A stretch of 6,212 nucleotides of DNA from Maritimibacter sp. (GTDB lineage: Bacteria; Pseudomonadota; Alphaproteobacteria; Rhodobacterales; Rhodobacteraceae): positions 1 through 6,212 of the forward strand of contig JAGRMP010000005.1 in assembly GCA_020441225.1 (NCBI GenBank), read 5' to 3'. How positions within the stretch are numbered: position 1 is the first letter of the stretch; each line of letters opens with the position of its first letter. The position numbers and the translations under genes were made by a program. This document shows positions 1 through 6,212 of this stretch, one piece after another. The notes below the pieces were generated by a model that was not told the DNA's origin, searched no databases, and was given only the letters and a program-made list of their open reading frames with translations.

Positions 1-105
1 CCGATGATGCCGGACGACGCCAAGGCGCGGATCCTCAAGCAGCTCGAGGCCGCGGAGGTCTCGGCGGCGATGGTCGAGCGGCTCGAAAGCCGGATGGGGG
101 GCTGA
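1..105 (+). CDS. C-terminal end of a probable RND efflux periplasmic adaptor (membrane fusion protein), 5' truncated by the window edge
   Basis: The first frame is open from base 1 to a TGA at 103-105 and gives 34 residues, starting PMMPDDAKARILKQLEAAEV and ending in ESRMGG. The visible part is a charged, helical tail with no cysteine or membrane segment. It ends 3 bases before the start of an RND permease. In proteobacteria that position is typically held by the HlyD/AcrA-type adaptor, which bridges the inner-membrane pump and the outer-membrane channel in the periplasm. The adaptor call therefore rests mainly on gene order: the tail alone has no diagnostic motif. That it is coding is well supported by the uninterrupted frame, the high-GC third positions and the tight coupling to the next gene. 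It could instead be another gene of the same operon. Confidence 0.6.
   Translation, partial: PMMPDDAKARILKQLEAAEVSAAMVERLESRMGG
96..101 (+). promoter_or_regulatory. Probable ribosome binding site for the RND permease
   Basis: A run of six G bases lies inside the last codons of the upstream gene, 7 bases before the ATG at 109. It is a G-rich, imperfect Shine-Dalgarno sequence. A second in-frame ATG lies at 115 but would be 13 bases from this run, so the spacing favours 109. Initiation probably depends in part on ribosomes finishing the upstream gene, whose stop is at 103-105. Confidence 0.4.
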
Positions 106-108
106 GCC

Positions 109-3100
109 ATGGGCATGGTCCGCAAACCCGCGCTCGCCGCGCATGGCATCCTGAGCTACTTCACCCGCCATGCCACCGTGGCCAACCTGCTGCTCGTGGT
201 GCTGATCGCGGTCGGGATCTCGACGCTGCCGCGGATGCGGGCGCAGTTCTTTCCCGACGTGGTGATCGACAACGTGACCGTGAGCGTGCGCTGGGACGGT
301 GCGGGCGCGGAGGATGTCGACACCGGGATCGTCCAGGCGCTGGAACCGGCGCTCCTGGCGGTCGAGGGCGTGACCTCGAGCACCGCGCGCTCGACCGAGG
401 GCCGGGCCCGGATCACGCTCGAGTTCGAGCCCGGCTGGGACATGTCGCGCGCCGCGGCGGATATCGAGGAAGCGGCGAACGGGGTGGGCACGCTGCCCGA
501 CGACGCCGAGGACCCGGACGTGACCCGTGGCGCCTGGCGCGACCCGGTCACCGACGTGGTGATCTCGGGACCCGTCGGCGTCGACCAGCTGGCGCGGTTC
601 GCCGACGAGATGGTGGCGCGGCTGTTCACCGAGGGGGTGACGCGCACCTCGATCCGGGGCGTTGCCGCGCCGCAGACGGTGGTCGAGGTGACCTCGGCCT
701 CGCTGATCCTGAACGATGTCACCATGAGCGACATCGCCGACGCCATCGCCGAGGAGGCCGCGACGGCGCCTGCGGGCAACGTCGCCTCGGGCGCGGCGCG
801 CGTGCGCACCGGGGTCGCCAAGCGCACGAAGGACGACATCCTGTCGATCGTGCTGCGGTCGAACCCGGACGGGTCGAAACTGACTATCGGCGATGTCGCC
901 GAGGTCTATGTCGAGGGGATCGACCGCAACACCGCCTATTTCGTCGGCGACGACCGCGCGGTGTCGATCAACGTGAGCCGCTCGGCGCAGGGCGATGCGG
1001 TGCGGATGCAGGGGATCGTCGAGGACGTGGCCGACGAGATGCTGCGGACCCTGCCCGAAGGGGTGGAAATCGAGCTCGTGCGCACCAGGGCCGAGCTCAT
1101 CACCGGGCGGCTCGATCTGCTCCTGGAGAACGGCGCAATGGGGCTCGGGCTGGTGGTGATGCTGCTGTTCCTGTTTCTCAACGCGCGCACCGCCTTCTGG
1201 GTGGCGGTGGGCATCCCGGTCTCGATGCTGACGGCGATCTCGGTGATGTATGCCTTCGGGCTCACGTTCAACATGATCTCGCTGTTCGCGCTGATCATCA
1301 CGCTGGGGATCGTGGTGGACGACGCCATCGTCGTGGGGGAACACGCCGACTTCCGCGCCCGGCACAGGGGCGAGGATGCGGTCACCGCCTCTGAAAACGC
1401 CGCGCGGCGGATGTTTCCGCCGGTCTTTTCGGCGACGCTGACGACCGTGATCGCTTTTTTCGCGCTCACCGCCATCGGCGGGCGGTTCGGCGACATGATC
1501 GCCGACATCCCCTTCACCGTGATCGCGGTGTTGTTGGCCTCGCTGATGGAATGCTTTCTCATCCTGCCCAACCACATGGCCCATGCGATCACCCATTCGA
1601 AGGAGCACCATTGGTACGACTGGCCCTCGCGGCAGGTGAACAAGGGCTTTCGGTTCGTCCGCGAAAAGGTCTTTCGCCCCTTCATCCGCTTCGTCATCCG
1701 GGCGCGCTACCCCGTGCTGGCGGGGGCGGTGCTGGTGCTGGCGACCCAGGTCGCGCTGTTCACCCGGGGCGACGTGACCTTCCGGTTTTTCAACGCGCCG
1801 GAGCAATCGGACGTGACGGTCAATTTCTCGATGGCCCCGGGCGCGAGCCGCGAGGACACGGTCGAGATGCTGCAGATGCTGCAGACCGCCGTGGTCGAGT
1901 ACGGCGCGGAGCTTGCGGCGGAACATGGCAACGATCCGGTCACCCATGTGCTGGGCCAGGTCGGCGGCGGCGCCGGGCGCGGGCTGGCCTCGGCCGAGGA
2001 CAAGGATGCCGATCTGCTGGGCGCGGTTTCGATTTCGCTGATCGACGCCGATCTGCGGCCCTATTCCTCCTTCACCTTCGTGAGCGATCTGCAGGACCGG
2101 GTACCGCGCCATCCGCTGCTCGAAGAGCTGAGCGCGCGCGGCGGGCGGTTCGGCCCGGGCGGCGATGCTCTGGACGTGGAGCTGACCGGCGCCGATGCGG
2201 AGGTGCTCAAGGAAGCAGCGGAAGCGCTCAAGACCGCGGTGGCGCAATACCCCGAGGTTTCGGCGGTGGAAGACAGCCTGGCCTACGACAAGGTCGAGCT
2301 GGTGCTGGAGCTCACGCCCCAGGGCAAGGCGCTCGGGTTTTCCATCGACGCGGTGGGGCGCGAGCTGCGCAACCGGCTGAACGGGATCGAGGCGGCCACC
2401 TACCCGGTCGGCATGCGCTCGGCCTCGATCACGGTGCAGCTGCCCGAAGCGGAGCTGACGGCGGATTTCCTCGACACCACCCGGATGCGTACCGCCTCGG
2501 GGGCCTATGTGCCGCTCGCCGACCTTGTGACGGTCACGTCGAAGACCGGTTTCTCGACCGTCAACCGCGAGAACGGTCTGCGCGTGGTCGAGGTGACCGG
2601 CGATATCGACGAGACCGATGCCGACCGTGCCACCGAGATCACCCGCGCCATCGAGGACGACATCCTGCCGAAACTCGCGGAGGATTACGGGATCGAATTC
2701 CGGATCGCCGGGCTGTCGGAGCAGCAGGACGAGTTCATGGGCGACGCGCAGTTCGGGCTGATCATGGCCCTGATCGGCATCTTCATCACGCTGGCGTGGA
2801 TCTTTTCGAGCTGGACCCGGCCGCTGGTGGTGATGGCGATCATCCCCTTCGGCCTCGTCGGCGCGATCTGGGGGCATTATGTCTGGGACATGCCGATGAG
2901 CATGTTCTCGATTGTCGGGCTGATCGGGATGGTGGGGATCATCATCAACGACAGTATCGTGCTGGTCTCGACCATCGACGAATACGCCAAGGACCGGGGC
3001 TTTATCCCCTCCATCGTCGATGCGGTGGCCGACCGGCTCAGGCCGGTGTTCCTGACCACCGCGACGACGGTGCTGGGGCTCGCGCCGCTGCTCTACGAAA

Positions 3101-3501
3101 GCTCGAGCCAGGCGCAGTTTCTCAAGCCCACGGTGATCACGCTGGTCTACGGGCTCGGCTTCGGTTTCGTGCTGGTGCTCCTGGTGGTGCCGGCGCTGGT
3201 CGCGGTGCAGGAAGACCTCGCGCGGCAGCTGAGGGCGCTGCGCCGGGTCGGGCGGATGCGCCACAAGGGCGCCTGGGGCGCGGCGCTGGGCACCGGCTTT
3301 GCGGCAGTGCTGCTGGTCGCGTTCTTCGCCGCCACGCTCGGCTGGGTCGCGGTGACGGGCAGCCTGCCGCTAGGCCTGCTGCCCGGGGCGGGGGCGGCGC
3401 TGGCGACGGGCGTGTTCATCGCCGGGGCGGCGGTGATCGTGCTGGGGGTGTGGATTGCCGCCTCGCTCGGGCACTGGCTCTGGATGCGGCGGCGGGCGTG
3501 A
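109..3501 (+). CDS. RND-family (AcrB/HAE1-like, COG0841 type) efflux transporter permease, 1130 aa
   Basis: Inner-membrane proton/substrate antiporter that, with a periplasmic adaptor and an outer-membrane channel, exports compounds from the inner leaflet or periplasm. The architecture is the duplicated RND fold. TM1 is at about 22-41, a large periplasmic loop at 45-340, and TM2-TM6 at about 343-487. A cytoplasmic linking helix at 500-530 is followed by TM7 at 533-551, a second periplasmic loop at 555-880 and TM8-TM12 at about 882-1033. The hallmark proton-relay pair in TM4 is present as D404-D405 in GIVVDDAIVVGE. TM10 carries GIIINDSIVLV (N947-D948) where AcrB has a Lys-Asn pair. After TM12 there are two further hydrophobic segments at about 1060-1083 and 1096-1121, ending in a basic WMRRRA tail. 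That explains the length of 1130 against the usual ~1020-1050. The ATG at 109 is preferred to the in-frame ATG at 115 because of RBS spacing. It follows the probable adaptor gene by 3 bases. The substrate cannot be read from the sequence. The family call is very secure; drug versus other substrate is unknown. Confidence 0.97.
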   Translation: MGMVRKPALAAHGILSYFTRHATVANLLLVVLIAVGISTLPRMRAQFFPDVVIDNVTVSVRWDGAGAEDVDTGIVQALEPALLAVEGVTSSTARSTEGRARITLEFEPGWDMSRAAADIEEAANGVGTLPDDAEDPDVTRGAWRDPVTDVVISGPVGVDQLARFADEMVARLFTEGVTRTSIRGVAAPQTVVEVTSASLILNDVTMSDIADAIAEEAATAPAGNVASGAARVRTGVAKRTKDDILSIVLRSNPDGSKLTIGDVAEVYVEGIDRNTAYFVGDDRAVSINVSRSAQGDAVRMQGIVEDVADEMLRTLPEGVEIELVRTRAELITGRLDLLLENGAMGLGLVVMLLFLFLNARTAFWVAVGIPVSMLTAISVMYAFGLTFNMISLFALIITLGIVVDDAIVVGEHADFRARHRGEDAVTASENAARRMFPPVFSATLTTVIAFFALTAIGGRFGDMIADIPFTVIAVLLASLMECFLILPNHMAHAITHSKEHHWYDWPSRQVNKGFRFVREKVFRPFIRFVIRARYPVLAGAVLVLATQVALFTRGDVTFRFFNAPEQSDVTVNFSMAPGASREDTVEMLQMLQTAVVEYGAELAAEHGNDPVTHVLGQVGGGAGRGLASAEDKDADLLGAVSISLIDADLRPYSSFTFVSDLQDRVPRHPLLEELSARGGRFGPGGDALDVELTGADAEVLKEAAEALKTAVAQYPEVSAVEDSLAYDKVELVLELTPQGKALGFSIDAVGRELRNRLNGIEAATYPVGMRSASITVQLPEAELTADFLDTTRMRTASGAYVPLADLVTVTSKTGFSTVNRENGLRVVEVTGDIDETDADRATEITRAIEDDILPKLAEDYGIEFRIAGLSEQQDEFMGDAQFGLIMALIGIFITLAWIFSSWTRPLVVMAIIPFGLVGAIWGHYVWDMPMSMFSIVGLIGMVGIIINDSIVLVSTIDEYAKDRGFIPSIVDAVADRLRPVFLTTATTVLGLAPLLYESSSQAQFLKPTVITLVYGLGFGFVLVLLVVPALVAVQEDLARQLRALRRVGRMRHKGAWGAALGTGFAAVLLVAFFAATLGWVAVTGSLPLGLLPGAGAALATGVFIAGAAVIVLGVWIAASLGHWLWMRRRA

Positions 3502-3507
3502 CCGGCG

Positions 3508-4152
3508 TTAGTAAGGAAAGCTATCGTCGAAAATGATCGGCGGGCCGTGGTAATCCGCTTCCACTTCAACCTGCATGAATTCGAAGAACCAGTACACCCG
3601 AACGGTCACCCCCAAAGCATCGTGCCGCAGGGCGATGCCGTCCGATGCCGCGCTTTTTGACCGCGGATCGGTTGCAGGCACCCAGCCCTGGTCCGCCGTC
3701 AATCGCGCGCCAACCCAGGCTGCAAGGGCCGCCGGATCTGGCCGCTTGTCGAGTGTCGGGAACCGCATCGTCTGACATTGAAACACATCCGGCCAGTTGA
3801 ACACCGTGACCCGCACGGGTGGGTCGTCGCGCGCGGCGTAGAGCCTCGGGTCGCGCCCCTCGTCGTGGTCGGTCCGGGTCGGGACGGCCGGGGCGAACAC
3901 GGCGGGGTCTCGGGTGAGGTAGAAGCCGAGGCAGGCGTCGGCGGCCCAGATCACCGGGTCGTCGGTCGGCCAGGGCGTCCAGGCACCGGGGCGCGGCGCC
4001 GGGTCGGTCAAGCTTTCGCCTTCGGTCCACGCACCTGCGTCGGGTTCGGGGAGGGTGAAGGCGGTGCCGCTGTCCTGTGCGCGCGGCGGTCCCGGCGAGA
4101 TCAGGGCGACGGCGAGAACCGCGTGTAAAATCCGCGCTGAAACCACTTGCAC
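3508..4152 (-). CDS. Hypothetical exported protein, about 214 aa, with N-terminal signal peptide
   Basis: I do not recognise this family. The frame runs from a GTG at 4150-4152 to a TAA at 3508-3510. The N-terminus has a short basic region (R7), a hydrophobic core at about 8-18 (ILHAVLAVALI), and a Pro-rich stretch up to PRAQDS at 23-28. It looks like a Sec signal peptide cut near residue 25, so the mature protein is probably periplasmic. The mature part has only two cysteines (C74 and C126), which could form a disulfide, eight tryptophans, and no further membrane segment. The C-terminal ~28 residues are very rich in aromatic and acidic residues (YWFFEF, then DDSFPY at the end). An in-frame TAG at 4183-4185 rules out a longer upstream start. 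A second GTG, at codon 3 (4144-4146), sits at a better distance from a G run and may be the true start. It lies 38 bases downstream of the 80-residue gene and probably shares its transcript. An overlapping minus-strand frame in the same region is Arg-rich and lacks such features. The gene is likely real; the function is unknown. Confidence 0.75.
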   Translation of the reverse strand: MQVVSARILHAVLAVALISPGPPRAQDSGTAFTLPEPDAGAWTEGESLTDPAPRPGAWTPWPTDDPVIWAADACLGFYLTRDPAVFAPAVPTRTDHDEGRDPRLYAARDDPPVRVTVFNWPDVFQCQTMRFPTLDKRPDPAALAAWVGARLTADQGWVPATDPRSKSAASDGIALRHDALGVTVRVYWFFEFMQVEVEADYHGPPIIFDDSFPY

Positions 4153-4156
4153 CCCC
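4152..4156 (-). promoter_or_regulatory. Possible ribosome binding site deciding between two GTG starts of the exported protein
   Basis: On the minus strand a run of five G bases ends on the first base of the GTG at 4152. That is too close to serve this GTG, but it is 5 bases upstream of the in-frame GTG at 4146-4144. This favours a start two codons later and a 212-residue product. The run is short and G-only, so the evidence is weak. The choice does not affect the signal peptide. Confidence 0.35.
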
Positions 4157-4160
4157 GACC

Positions 4161-4181
4161 AAACCGGCCGCCAAACCGGCC
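4161..4181. repeat. Two tandem copies of a 9-base unit (aaaccggcc) at 12-base spacing
   Basis: The unit aaaccggcc occurs at 4161-4169 and again at 4173-4181. Both copies fall in the 38-base gap between the stop of the 80-residue gene (4191) and the start of the exported-protein gene (4152). The copies are exact; the three bases after each differ. The placement just upstream of a start codon could suit a protein-binding or RNA site, but two copies of a GC-rich 9-mer in a GC-rich genome may be chance. The region also folds only weakly (GGCC against GGCC) and has no T tract, so it is not a terminator. Confidence 0.5.
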
Positions 4182-4190
4182 CCTACGGGA

Positions 4191-4433
4191 TCAGTTTACG
4201 GTGCTGCATCCCTGGATGTCGACCCCGCGCCCCTCTGCCAGCACGGCGCGCCGCAGCTCCGCCGGGTCGAGCGCGAAGGGTTTCGCGTCGGCCGGAACGA
4301 GGTCGGCCTCGGCGATCAGGATATTGCCCTCGCGTTCCACCATCGCCTCGGAGAGCCAGATCGACCGGGCGGCGGGTTCGACCACCGGGTATTCGTTCGC
4401 GCCGAGGCTGGGCATGTCGGTCCGCGCGGTCAC
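4191..4433 (-). CDS. Hypothetical small protein, 80 aa, translationally coupled to hrpB
   Basis: I do not recognise this protein. It starts with a GTG at 4431-4433 that overlaps the hrpB stop (GTGA) and ends with a TGA at 4191-4193. Nearly all its codons end in G or C, as in neighbouring genes, which supports real coding. The product is acidic and probably cytosolic, with no signal peptide or membrane segment. Visible stretches are NEYPVVEPAARSIWLSEAMV (residues 13-32), a hydrophobic core NILIAEADL (about 37-45), and a tail with one cysteine near the end (QGCSTVN). A G-rich run in the last hrpB codons (GGGGGCA) precedes the GTG and may act as a ribosome binding site. An in-frame ATG at 4413-4415 (residue 7) is an alternative start but has no G-rich sequence at a good distance. 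The overlap implies that it is made together with HrpB; no function can be inferred from this alone. Confidence 0.72.
   Translation of the reverse strand: MTARTDMPSLGANEYPVVEPAARSIWLSEAMVEREGNILIAEADLVPADAKPFALDPAELRRAVLAEGRGVDIQGCSTVN
4430..4433 (-). other. GTGA stop/start overlap joining hrpB to the 80-residue gene
   Basis: On the minus strand the GTG start codon (4433-4431) shares two bases with the TGA stop of hrpB (4432-4430). A four-base overlap of this kind is a common sign of translational coupling within an operon, where ribosomes ending the first gene restart on the second. Confidence 0.75.
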
Positions 4434-6212
4434 TGCCCCCGCGGCTTCGCCCGAAGTGTCGGGGCGGCCGCGGTCGGATCTTCCGGCCAGGGATGTTTCG
4501 GGTAGCGCCCGCGCATGTCCTTGCGCACATCGGCATAGGACGTCTGCCAGAAGGCCGGCAGATCGGTGGTGGTCTGCACCGGCCGGCCGGCGGGGCTGAG
4601 CAGGGTCACGCGCAGGGGCGTGCGCCCCACCGTCGGATGCCGGGTCACGCCGAACATTTCCTGCAGACGGACGGCGATCTCTGGCACCTCGGCGCCGTAG
4701 TCGATCGGCACCTTGCGCCCCATCGGCGTGGTGAACCCCGCCGGCGCCGCCCGGTCGAGCGTCTGCATCTGGCCCCAGTCCAGCCGGGCGCGCAGTGCGT
4801 CGAGGATGTCGAACCGTTTCCAGTCGGCAGTGCTGCGGACCCCGGTGAGATGCGGCAGGAGCCAGTCTTCGAGCGTTTCCATCAGCGCGGGCTCGGTCAT
4901 CTCGGGCAGTGCCTCGCCGCCCGCGCGCACCAGTTCTACCCGCGCCATGAACCGGCGCGCCGCATCGGACGGAAGCAGGCCGAGCTGACGCACGCCGTCG
5001 AGCATGGCGCGCGCGACCGCCCCCGCGTCGGCGTCGCGCCAGACCCGGTCGTCGAGCACCAGCGCGCCGAAGCGCTCCTGTTCGCGGGCGACCACGCGGC
5101 CCTCGCGCTTCGACCAGTCGCAGCTCTTCACCCAGCCGATGTCGCCCGCGAACAGCGCCCGCAGCTCCGCCTCGGAGATCGCCGTCGCGCCCCGGACCTT
5201 ACCCTCGCGCGGGTCGCCATCGGTGTCGGTGACCACGATCAGCCGTTGCCCGGCCAGCGGATCGGCCTCGTCCAGCACCGCGCCCTTGCCGCCCGACAGC
5301 ACGTAGCGCGGCGCGTCGCCCTTGCGCCTCAGCCCGACCCGGTCGGGATAGGCGAGCGCCGCCATCTGCGCGGGCGTATACCCCGCCCCGTCGCCTGCGA
5401 GCCGGGCTAGGCGCTTCGTCTCGGCCCGGATCCGCTCGATCACGGCGCGGTTCGGTTCCACGCCGCGATCACGGCGAAACCGGCCCGGATCGGCAATGGC
5501 GTCGAGCCGCAGCCCGAGCTCGACCGGCCCGCCGCGCGGCAGCGGATCGCGCTCTTCGAGAAGAGCGGCGAGGGGGGCCGCCGAGGGCCCGGCCTCGATA
5601 AGCATATGCCCGAGCCGGGGGTGCAGTGGCAGCCGGGCGAGGCGCGTGCCATGGGCGGTGATCCGGCCCGACCCGTCGAGCGCGCCGAGCCCCGCGAGCA
5701 GGGTACGCGCCTCGCCGAGCACGCCGGGGTTGGGCGGCGTGAGAAAGGCGAGCCCCTCGCCGTCGCCCGCCCCCCAGAGCGCCAGCTCCAGCGCGAGCGG
5801 GGCAAGATCGGCCACCTCGATCTCGGCGGGCGGAAAGGCGGCGAGCGCCCCTTCCTCGCCCTTCGTCCACATCCGGTAGCAGGTGCCCGGCGCGACCCGG
5901 CCGGCCCGGCCCCGCCGCTGGTCGGCCTCGGCGCGGCTGACCCGTTCGGTCACCAGCCGCGACATGCCGGTGCCGGGATCGACCCGCGCGCGGCGCGCCC
6001 GCCCGGCATCGACCACCACGCGGACGTCTTCGATGGTGAGCGAGGTCTCGGCGATGGCGGTCGCGAGCACCACCTTGCGCGGGCCCTCCGAGGGCCGGAT
6101 CGCGGCGCGCTGGCCCGCGAGCTCCATCGCGCCGAAGAGCGGGCGCAACACGCAGTGCGGCAGCCGCCCGGACAGGAGCGCCTCGACCCGCCGGATCTCG
6201 CCCTCGCCGGGC
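4430..6212 (-). CDS. hrpB: ATP-dependent helicase HrpB, C-terminal ~593 residues (5' end beyond window)
   Basis: DEAH-box superfamily 2 helicase, predicted to use ATP to remodel RNA in the cytoplasm; the precise role of bacterial HrpB is not well established. The frame is open through the right edge, so the GTG at 6151 is internal and not the start. Counting from the first complete codon (Pro, 6209-6211), the sequence begins PGEGEIRRVEALL, typical of the second RecA-like domain near motif IV. Motif V (VVLATAIAETSLTI) follows at about 47-60 and motif VI (QRRGRAGR) at 98-105, near 5897-5920. A helicase-associated helical region comes next. The end is the characteristic HrpB C-terminal domain, with PLRVTLLSPAGRPVQTTTDL and then GRYPKHPWPEDP before a short basic tail. 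HrpB proteins are usually about 820 residues, so roughly 220-230 residues with the Walker A and DEAH motifs lie outside the window. No frameshift is seen. The gene heads an apparent minus-strand set with the two small unknown genes behind it. Confidence 0.96.
   Translation of the reverse strand, partial: PGEGEIRRVEALLSGRLPHCVLRPLFGAMELAGQRAAIRPSEGPRKVVLATAIAETSLTIEDVRVVVDAGRARRARVDPGTGMSRLVTERVSRAEADQRRGRAGRVAPGTCYRMWTKGEEGALAAFPPAEIEVADLAPLALELALWGAGDGEGLAFLTPPNPGVLGEARTLLAGLGALDGSGRITAHGTRLARLPLHPRLGHMLIEAGPSAAPLAALLEERDPLPRGGPVELGLRLDAIADPGRFRRDRGVEPNRAVIERIRAETKRLARLAGDGAGYTPAQMAALAYPDRVGLRRKGDAPRYVLSGGKGAVLDEADPLAGQRLIVVTDTDGDPREGKVRGATAISEAELRALFAGDIGWVKSCDWSKREGRVVAREQERFGALVLDDRVWRDADAGAVARAMLDGVRQLGLLPSDAARRFMARVELVRAGGEALPEMTEPALMETLEDWLLPHLTGVRSTADWKRFDILDALRARLDWGQMQTLDRAAPAGFTTPMGRKVPIDYGAEVPEIAVRLQEMFGVTRHPTVGRTPLRVTLLSPAGRPVQTTTDLPAFWQTSYADVRKDMRGRYPKHPWPEDPTAAAPTLRAKPRGQ

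Noticed and set aside
156..1697. Two minus-strand frames (227 and 253 codons) antisense to the first half of the RND permease
   Set aside because: Ser/Thr/Arg-rich antisense translations with no recognisable features, opposite a well-supported gene.
1551..3536. Plus-strand open frame of 661 codons overlapping the RND permease
   Set aside because: The product is an Arg/Gly/Ala-rich low-complexity sequence with no domain. It is the +2/+3 shadow expected in very GC-rich DNA where the true frame encodes an unmistakable RND permease.
3566..4174. Minus-strand frame of 202 codons overlapping the exported protein
   Set aside because: Its sequence is dominated by Arg and Pro. The alternative frame has a signal peptide, balanced composition and a normal tryptophan and aromatic content.
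4153..4190. Terminator between the 80-residue gene and the exported-protein gene
   Set aside because: Only a 4-base GGCC stem is possible and no T tract follows; more likely the genes are read through.
4183..4536. Minus-strand frame of 117 codons spanning the hrpB end and the 80-residue gene
   Set aside because: Arg/Gly-rich shadow that overlaps over 100 bases of the conserved HrpB C-terminus. The 80-residue frame has better codon use and a GTGA junction.
4055..5410. Plus-strand open frame of 451 codons antisense to hrpB
   Set aside because: The product is rich in Arg, His, Pro and Gly, as is typical of the antisense frame of GC-rich genes. HrpB on the other strand has clear conserved motifs over the same bases.
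5440..5879. Several short frames on both strands inside hrpB
   Set aside because: Low-complexity Arg/Ser/Pro products lying inside the helicase-associated region of HrpB.
6149..6151. GTG at 6151 as the hrpB start
   Set aside because: The frame stays open upstream to the window edge and encodes expected helicase sequence (PGEGEIRR), so this GTG is an internal valine.
1..6212. A previously undescribed multi-gene system, CRISPR array, tRNA or mobile element
   Set aside because: The content is an ordinary efflux operon converging on an hrpB operon. No regular repeats, transposase-like frames, inverted terminal repeats or tRNA-like folds were seen.

Overview
The window looks like a chromosomal segment from a high-GC alphaproteobacterium, most likely in or near the Rhodobacterales. 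This rests on the strong G/C preference at third codon positions, the style of the RND permease and the HrpB C-terminus. It is an inference from sequence character, not from a database match.

Layout. Bases 1-3501 are read on the plus strand: the last 34 codons of an upstream gene (probably the periplasmic adaptor of a tripartite efflux pump), then, 3 bases later, a complete 1130-residue RND-family inner-membrane permease. Bases 3508-6212 are read on the minus strand: the C-terminal ~593 residues of an HrpB-type DEAH-box helicase whose N-terminus lies beyond the right edge, an unrecognised 80-residue protein whose GTG start overlaps the hrpB stop (GTGA), and, 38 bases further on, an unrecognised ~214-residue protein with a signal peptide. 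The two gene sets converge, with only 6 bases between the stop codons at 3501 and 3508.

How they work together. Adaptor and permease are expected to form two of the three parts of a proton-driven efflux pump. No outer-membrane channel gene is visible, so it must be encoded elsewhere or outside the window. HrpB is a predicted RNA helicase with no obvious link to the pump. The two unknown genes appear to be co-transcribed with hrpB, but nothing in the sequence shows a functional tie.

I found no RNA genes, mobile elements, CRISPR arrays, origins or convincing terminators, and no gene-free stretch longer than about 40 bases. I see no convincing new multi-gene system. The points most worth a second look are the two extra membrane segments and the TM10 residues of the permease, and the two uncharacterised genes behind hrpB.
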